In this document: positions 63,101 through 64,000 of the stretch, in pieces
How the letters are laid out: each line of letters opens with the position of its first letter
Position numbering within the stretch: the stretch's first letter is position 1
Assembly: GCA_020086605.1 (NCBI GenBank)
Contig: JACBWW010000021.1
Location: forward strand, 2,202,209 to 2,266,208
From: Lanius collurio
Lineage: Eukaryota > Chordata > Aves > Passeriformes > Laniidae
Length of the DNA: 64,000 bases
Direction: 5' to 3'
The notes under the pieces: generated by a model
What the model saw: only the letters and a program-made list of their open reading frames with translations
What the model was told of the DNA's origin: nothing
Database searches by the model: none
Program-made: the position numbers and the translations under genes

Positions 63101-63919
63101 GGAGCTTGATTATGGGTTGCTTTTCATGTTGTACTAAGTGTTGGATATTTTAATGGTATACCATAAAATTATTTTGGAGAAATAATTATTTATGATAAAA
63201 AAACCCTTAAAAATGTTTTCTTTAGTTTTTAGCCATAGGGATTTGTTTGGGTTCCTTGGTTTGGTTTTGTTTTCTTGATTGGTTTTACCCCTCGGAAGGT
63301 AAACCAATTCTGTCAAGAATTCTTTGGGGCAGTTTCACTTCTGACTGACTGTAACTGCCATGCTCATAGCTGCCAACACTCTCTCATGAATATTTAAGAA
63401 TGTGTGAGATGCAATATTAGTATTGCAGTTCATAAAGTCTTTTGCTTGTGCCCATCTTTGAATCACAGAATGTATTCACACAAGATTATGTATGCAAAAG
63501 TATTGTATTCAAATAATTCAGTATAGTAACATCTTTTCTGATAGAAAACCTCAATGCACTCAATAGCTTGCTTAGTAAGAAGTGGATTATTGTTGGTATT
63601 TTTCTGTAAATAGTAGCTCAGTTGATTTCAGAGATGATTGATATTGAGACAGTATCTGTATAGAAATATTTCTGTTTTGTTTTGGATGAAGCTGTAGTAC
63701 AGTCACATTCTTAAAGCTTAGTAACTTTTCCTCACTTCCTCTGCTGATGTTCTCACGCTGAAAGTAAATGTTACTTGTGCTGTGCAAACTCTGTTTCTAT
63801 TTTTGTACTTTGCAGGTCTTGACTCATCTCTTTGCCTTCAGCCAAGTCACACTGTATTCTTTGCTCGGCTTAAAGACATAGTTGTCACAGATGTTGATTC
63901 AAGGACCCTTCATAAAAAA
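36061..63919 (+). CDS. VPS13C: VPS13C, bridge-like lipid transfer protein, 5' part (33 coding exons; gene continues past the right edge)
   Basis: This entry is the span of the joined coding sequence; the exons are listed separately. Joined, they give 3,432 bases, exactly 1,144 codons without a stop. All junctions are GT-AG and phases agree throughout. The start ATG sits in a strong context (G at -3, G at +4) and gives [20 protein letters not shown], the VPS13C type of the Vps13 N-terminus. The product is a rod about 3,750 residues long with a hydrophobic groove that moves phospholipids between ER and late endosomes/lysosomes; loss causes early-onset Parkinson disease in people (established knowledge). 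The window covers the chorein region (about 1-115), the following repeating beta-groove units and the acidic FFAT motif for VAP binding (880-886). The C-terminal WD-like VAB, ATG2-C and PH parts lie beyond 64,000. VPS13A is excluded by the [11 protein letters not shown] insert and by LGIWGG and [16 protein letters not shown]. Confidence 0.97.
37488..37531 (+). CDS. VPS13C: VPS13C exon 2 (residues 34-48)
   Basis: Encodes [15 protein letters not shown], the conserved 'L.NL.IKE.AL' strand of the chorein domain. Acceptor AAACAG, donor GTAAGT. Intron 2 (1,002 bases, 37,532-38,533) has no recognised element. Confidence 0.94.
38534..38576 (+). CDS. VPS13C: VPS13C exon 3 (residues 49-62)
   Basis: Encodes [14 protein letters not shown], the 'LPF.VK.G.I' element shared by all VPS13 and ATG2 proteins. 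Acceptor TTACAG, donor GTAAGT, phase 1 at the end. Intron 3 is 761 bases. Confidence 0.94.
39338..39433 (+). CDS. VPS13C: VPS13C exon 4 (residues 63-94)
   Basis: Encodes [20 protein letters not shown] followed by [19 protein letters not shown] is the signature of the VPS13 chorein domain, and [14 protein letters not shown] is C-type. Donor GTATGT. Intron 4 is 701 bases and contains the 30-bp tandem duplication at 39,824-39,883. Confidence 0.95.
39824..39883. repeat. 30-bp tandem duplication in VPS13C intron 4
   Basis: Two adjacent 30-base units (39,824-39,853 and 39,854-39,883) starting 'agagttcct' and sharing 'taagaagaac', with a few differences. It lies about 250 bases upstream of exon 5. 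Confidence 0.85.
40135..40236 (+). CDS. VPS13C: VPS13C exon 5 (residues 95-128)
   Basis: Encodes [20 protein letters not shown] and [14 protein letters not shown], a charged helical segment after the chorein core. Acceptor TTACAG, donor GTACTG. Intron 5 (40,237-42,637) is the largest here at 2,401 bases and shows no gene or repeat I can name. Confidence 0.94.
42638..42700 (+). CDS. VPS13C: VPS13C exon 6 (residues 129-149), likely cassette exon
   Basis: Encodes [20 protein letters not shown] and P, aligning with remembered human GTHSGEFIYGLENFVYKD. It is 63 bases, phase 1 at both ends, so skipping keeps the frame. The acceptor is weak: purine-rich GTGGACCAAG with A at -3 and no pyrimidine run next to it. 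As I recall, a human isoform lacks exons 6 and 7 together (43 residues). Intron 6 is 1,628 bases. Confidence 0.88.
44329..44394 (+). CDS. VPS13C: VPS13C exon 7 (residues 150-171), basic cassette exon
   Basis: Encodes the polybasic [20 protein letters not shown] plus SK. It has 66 bases, phase 1 at both ends, and an acceptor TGCAAAAG that is poor (A at -3). The lysine/arginine cluster is specific to VPS13C and could bind acidic lipid or act as a localisation signal (inference). Intron 7 (1,762 bases) holds two related copies of a repeat. Confidence 0.92.
44583..44800 (+). repeat. Unnamed repeat copy A in VPS13C intron 7
   Basis: This segment resembles one 900 bases downstream (45,487-45,710). 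Shared words in the same order include 'tacttggatag', 'ttgagc.atctgtag', 'ggctgat.agtg.ca' and, further on, 'caggtaaa'. Identity is moderate with indels. The two are either an old tandem duplication or two insertions of one interspersed family. Confidence 0.5.
45487..45710 (+). repeat. Unnamed repeat copy B in VPS13C intron 7
   Basis: This is the second copy of the segment at 44,583-44,800, with 'ctacttggatag', 'ttgagccatctgtag' and 'aggctgatcagtggca'. Both copies are in the same orientation. I do not recognise the family. Confidence 0.5.
46157..46266 (+). CDS. VPS13C: VPS13C exon 8 (residues 172-208)
   Basis: Encodes [20 protein letters not shown] then [17 protein letters not shown]. The motif 'EKL.TQ.IKN.QVKI..IH.KYEDD' is the classic start of a VPS13 beta-groove repeat. 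Acceptor TTCTAG, donor GTAAGT, ends in phase 0. Intron 8 is 836 bases without recognised features. Confidence 0.95.
47103..47162 (+). CDS. VPS13C: VPS13C exon 9 (residues 209-228)
   Basis: Encodes [20 protein letters not shown], matching the 'P.S.G.TLGELSL' strand. Its 60 bases are phase 0 at both ends. Acceptor TTGTAG. Intron 9 is 580 bases. Confidence 0.94.
47743..47802 (+). CDS. VPS13C: VPS13C exon 10 (residues 229-248)
   Basis: Encodes [20 protein letters not shown] (human has a similar T.NEHWTP...EA.KIIYK). 60 bases, phase 0 at both ends, donor GTAATG. Intron 10 is 745 bases. Confidence 0.94.
48548..48628 (+). CDS. VPS13C: VPS13C exon 11 (residues 249-275)
   Basis: Encodes [20 protein letters not shown] then GSREQIL. 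'LDSLSAYWN' is a conserved groove-repeat motif. 81 bases, phase 0 at both ends, donor GTAATG. Intron 11 (627 bases) has two open frames that end in it and are not coding. Confidence 0.94.
49256..49313 (+). CDS. VPS13C: VPS13C exon 12 (residues 276-294)
   Basis: Encodes [19 protein letters not shown], a loop between groove strands and less conserved than its neighbours. Acceptor TTGCAG, donor GTAAGT, phase 1 end. Intron 12 is 288 bases. Confidence 0.92.
49602..49729 (+). CDS. VPS13C: VPS13C exon 13 (residues 295-337)
   Basis: Encodes [20 protein letters not shown] then [23 protein letters not shown]. 'PISA.A.L..N' and 'P........I.IE..KPQ' are shared with VPS13A. Acceptor TTAAAG, donor GTAAGT. 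Intron 13 is 877 bases. Confidence 0.95.
50607..50713 (+). CDS. VPS13C: VPS13C exon 14 (residues 338-372)
   Basis: Encodes [20 protein letters not shown] then [15 protein letters not shown]. The 'Y..M..LLES.D.M..N.PYR...P' block is a VPS13 hallmark. Ends in phase 2, splitting the first tryptophan of the WW pair. Intron 14 is 654 bases. Confidence 0.95.
51368..51539 (+). CDS. VPS13C: VPS13C exon 15 (residues 373-430)
   Basis: Begins [20 protein letters not shown] and continues [20 protein letters not shown] to EEAQRQIQ. 'WW.YA...VLEV' and 'MWSW..I..HRQ..K.YK..YK.KL' define the VPS13 family. 172 bases, ends in phase 0. Intron 15 is 457 bases. Confidence 0.95.
51997..52059 (+). CDS. VPS13C: VPS13C exon 16 (residues 431-451)
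   Basis: Encodes [20 protein letters not shown] plus E, the conserved 'LE..LDVFNI..AR..A..E' helix. 63 bases, phase 0 at both ends. Intron 16 is 605 bases. Confidence 0.95.
52665..52800 (+). CDS. VPS13C: VPS13C exon 17 (residues 452-496)
   Basis: Encodes a lysine-rich linker with the [10 protein letters not shown] motif at about 472-481, followed by an acidic/basic tail ending SPVPE. The 'GGW....W' motif is common to VPS13 proteins. Acceptor TTGTAG, donor GTAGGT. Intron 17 is 570 bases. Confidence 0.94.
53371..53465 (+). CDS. VPS13C: VPS13C exon 18 (residues 497-528)
   Basis: Encodes [20 protein letters not shown] then [12 protein letters not shown]. 'MTPEEK.KLF.AIGYS' is highly conserved. 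Ends in phase 0 with donor GTAAGC. Intron 18 is 625 bases. Confidence 0.95.
54091..54233 (+). CDS. VPS13C: VPS13C exon 19 (residues 529-575)
   Basis: Begins [20 protein letters not shown] and ends [10 protein letters not shown], the 'L.....I.QRPGAQA' strand. Ends in phase 2 (AA|GTAATT). Intron 19 (1,195 bases) has no recognised element. Confidence 0.95.
55429..55621 (+). CDS. VPS13C: VPS13C exon 20 (residues 576-640)
   Basis: Encodes [20 protein letters not shown], then [20 protein letters not shown] and the strand ending QPVEIKYDA. At 193 bases it is the longest exon in the window. Donor GTGAGT. Intron 20 is only 140 bases with a strong pyrimidine tract. Confidence 0.95.
55762..55876 (+). 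CDS. VPS13C: VPS13C exon 21 (residues 641-678)
   Basis: Encodes [20 protein letters not shown] and [18 protein letters not shown], a helix-rich step after the groove strand. Acceptor is TTTAAAG behind a long T run, donor GTAAGA. Intron 21 is 366 bases. Confidence 0.95.
56243..56379 (+). CDS. VPS13C: VPS13C exon 22 (residues 679-724)
   Basis: Begins [20 protein letters not shown] and ends [10 protein letters not shown]. 'D....[12 protein letters not shown]' is the typical start of a new beta-groove unit. Ends in phase 0, donor GTATAT. Intron 22 is 706 bases. Confidence 0.95.
57086..57212 (+). CDS. VPS13C: VPS13C exon 23 (residues 725-766)
   Basis: Encodes [20 protein letters not shown] then [22 protein letters not shown]. 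'[20 protein letters not shown]' is conserved. The serine-rich start is variable. Donor GTAACA is suboptimal. Intron 23 is 631 bases. Confidence 0.94.
57844..57961 (+). CDS. VPS13C: VPS13C exon 24 (residues 767-805)
   Basis: Encodes [20 protein letters not shown] then [19 protein letters not shown]; the last codon (arginine) is split by the next intron, phase 2. Acceptor TTTCAG, donor GTAATA. Intron 24 is 343 bases. Confidence 0.94.
58305..58434 (+). CDS. VPS13C: VPS13C exon 25 (residues 806-849)
   Basis: Encodes [20 protein letters not shown] then [14 protein letters not shown] and [10 protein letters not shown]. '[15 protein letters not shown]' is the typical groove-unit end. The acceptor lies behind a long T run but has AAAAAG at the junction. 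Intron 25 is 283 bases. Confidence 0.94.
58718..58796 (+). CDS. VPS13C: VPS13C exon 26 (residues 850-875)
   Basis: Encodes [20 protein letters not shown] and LAEIVS, part of the poorly conserved, probably disordered loop before the FFAT motif. Acceptor CCTCCAG, donor GTAAGA. Intron 26 is 723 bases. Confidence 0.9.
59520..59659 (+). CDS. VPS13C: VPS13C exon 27 (residues 876-922), FFAT motif exon
   Basis: Starts [20 protein letters not shown] and ends [12 protein letters not shown]. The acidic stretch with EYFDFEE (880-886; bases 59,531-59,551) lies where mammalian VPS13C has its FFAT motif, which tethers the protein to ER VAP-A/B. Position 5 of the core is phenylalanine here rather than the usual small residue. 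Donor GTATGT. Intron 27 is 551 bases. Confidence 0.93.
60211..60364 (+). CDS. VPS13C: VPS13C exon 28 (residues 923-973)
   Basis: Encodes [20 protein letters not shown], then [20 protein letters not shown] and [11 protein letters not shown]. 'LGTEA..K.Y......YLKKI.LDY' is a family motif. Intron 28 (431 bases) contains a short TG run and a 32-bp tandem duplication. Confidence 0.95.
60621..60684. repeat. 32-bp tandem duplication in VPS13C intron 28
   Basis: Two adjacent 32-base copies (60,621-60,652 and 60,653-60,684) starting 'aaaccagggactc' and ending 'ggtggtgcaattt'. They differ at one base, so this is probably a recent duplication. Confidence 0.95.
60796..60872 (+). CDS. VPS13C: VPS13C exon 29 (residues 974-999)
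   Basis: Encodes [20 protein letters not shown] and KVEYVK. 'L.LI.SS...[10 protein letters not shown]' is conserved in VPS13A and C. 77 bases, donor GTATAC. Intron 29 is 162 bases. Confidence 0.95.
61035..61094 (+). CDS. VPS13C: VPS13C exon 30 (residues 1000-1019)
   Basis: Encodes [20 protein letters not shown], similar to human ADKNGPSFQTAF..TEQ. 60 bases, phase 0 at both ends, donor GTGAGT. Intron 30 is 1,330 bases with only chance open frames. Confidence 0.94.
62425..62578 (+). CDS. VPS13C: VPS13C exon 31 (residues 1020-1070)
   Basis: Encodes [20 protein letters not shown], then a strand ending FLTAIS, then a serine- and glutamate-rich loop ([19 protein letters not shown]). 'V.FSSLN.LLHTEAL' is the typical groove strand. 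Ends in phase 1. Intron 31 is 155 bases. Confidence 0.95.
62734..62850 (+). CDS. VPS13C: VPS13C exon 32 (residues 1071-1109)
   Basis: Encodes [20 protein letters not shown] then [19 protein letters not shown], matching 'D.FDF.LFAKL.AF...C.E...IAEIKIQG'. Acceptor TTCTAG, donor GTATTA. Intron 32 (965 bases) holds nothing recognised. Confidence 0.95.
63816..63919 (+). CDS. VPS13C: VPS13C exon 33 (residues 1110-1144), last exon in the window
   Basis: Encodes [20 protein letters not shown] then [15 protein letters not shown]. 'GLDSSL..Q....FARL..I.VTDVD...HKK' agrees with human. Ends in phase 0 at GTACTC, a weak donor but the only one in frame before a stop. Intron 33 runs off the right edge. Confidence 0.94.
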
Positions 63920-64000
63920 GTACTCAACTACAAGATTTTAACTTTTACTTGATTCTTGATTAGTTTGATGTATATAAAAGTGAAATGTAATACATATTCC

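Noticed and set aside
1..64000. CRISPR arrays, tRNA, rRNA and bacterial or phage systems
   Set aside because: No regular spacer repeats, cloverleaf-like genes or prokaryotic gene structure were seen. The window is clearly vertebrate nuclear DNA.

Overview
This is a vertebrate nuclear window, most likely from a bird and perhaps a songbird. The evidence is split coding sequence with GT-AG introns, short introns (mostly 0.3-2 kb), several worn 3' fragments of CR1-type LINEs (the typical avian repeat), few recognisable interspersed repeats overall, and one LTR-like block that resembles passerine endogenous retrovirus LTRs as I remember them. The species call is inference. There are no bacterial-type operons, CRISPR arrays, tRNA or rRNA genes that I can see.

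Layout. 1-6.0 kb is intergenic, with one CR1 fragment and a small GC-rich patch. 6.1-8.2 kb holds a complete C2CD4-family gene on the + strand (the C2CD4A/C2CD4B type). It has a CpG-rich promoter with a TATA-like box, a short noncoding first exon, one intron, a single coding exon for 432 residues and a very near poly(A) signal. 8.2-35 kb is a 27-kb non-coding interval with CR1 fragments, low-complexity tracts and the LTR-like block. About 35.0-36.7 kb is a long CpG island carrying a 40/46-bp GC-rich minisatellite. From 36,061 to the right edge lie the first 33 coding exons of VPS13C, + strand, reading without a break for 1144 codons (roughly the first 30% of a protein of about 3,750 residues). 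The gene runs out of the window.

How the genes relate. VPS13C and C2CD4A/B are neighbours in mammals too, so this is a conserved synteny block. In human that interval is a type 2 diabetes association locus with islet enhancers (established knowledge). VPS13C is a bridge-like lipid transfer protein at contacts between ER and late endosomes/lysosomes. C2CD4A/B are small nuclear C2-domain proteins. They share no pathway that the sequence shows; shared regulation across the interval is the plausible link.

Main points for a second look: the promoter minisatellite; an unusual residue in the VAP-binding FFAT motif of VPS13C; the in-frame cassette exons 6 and 7 with weak acceptors; the single co-oriented C2CD4 gene; and an open, hydrophobic in-frame extension through the C2CD4 intron. 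I found no convincing new gene system. All exon limits were set by hand from reading frame, splice signals and remembered human VPS13C protein, without alignment software.
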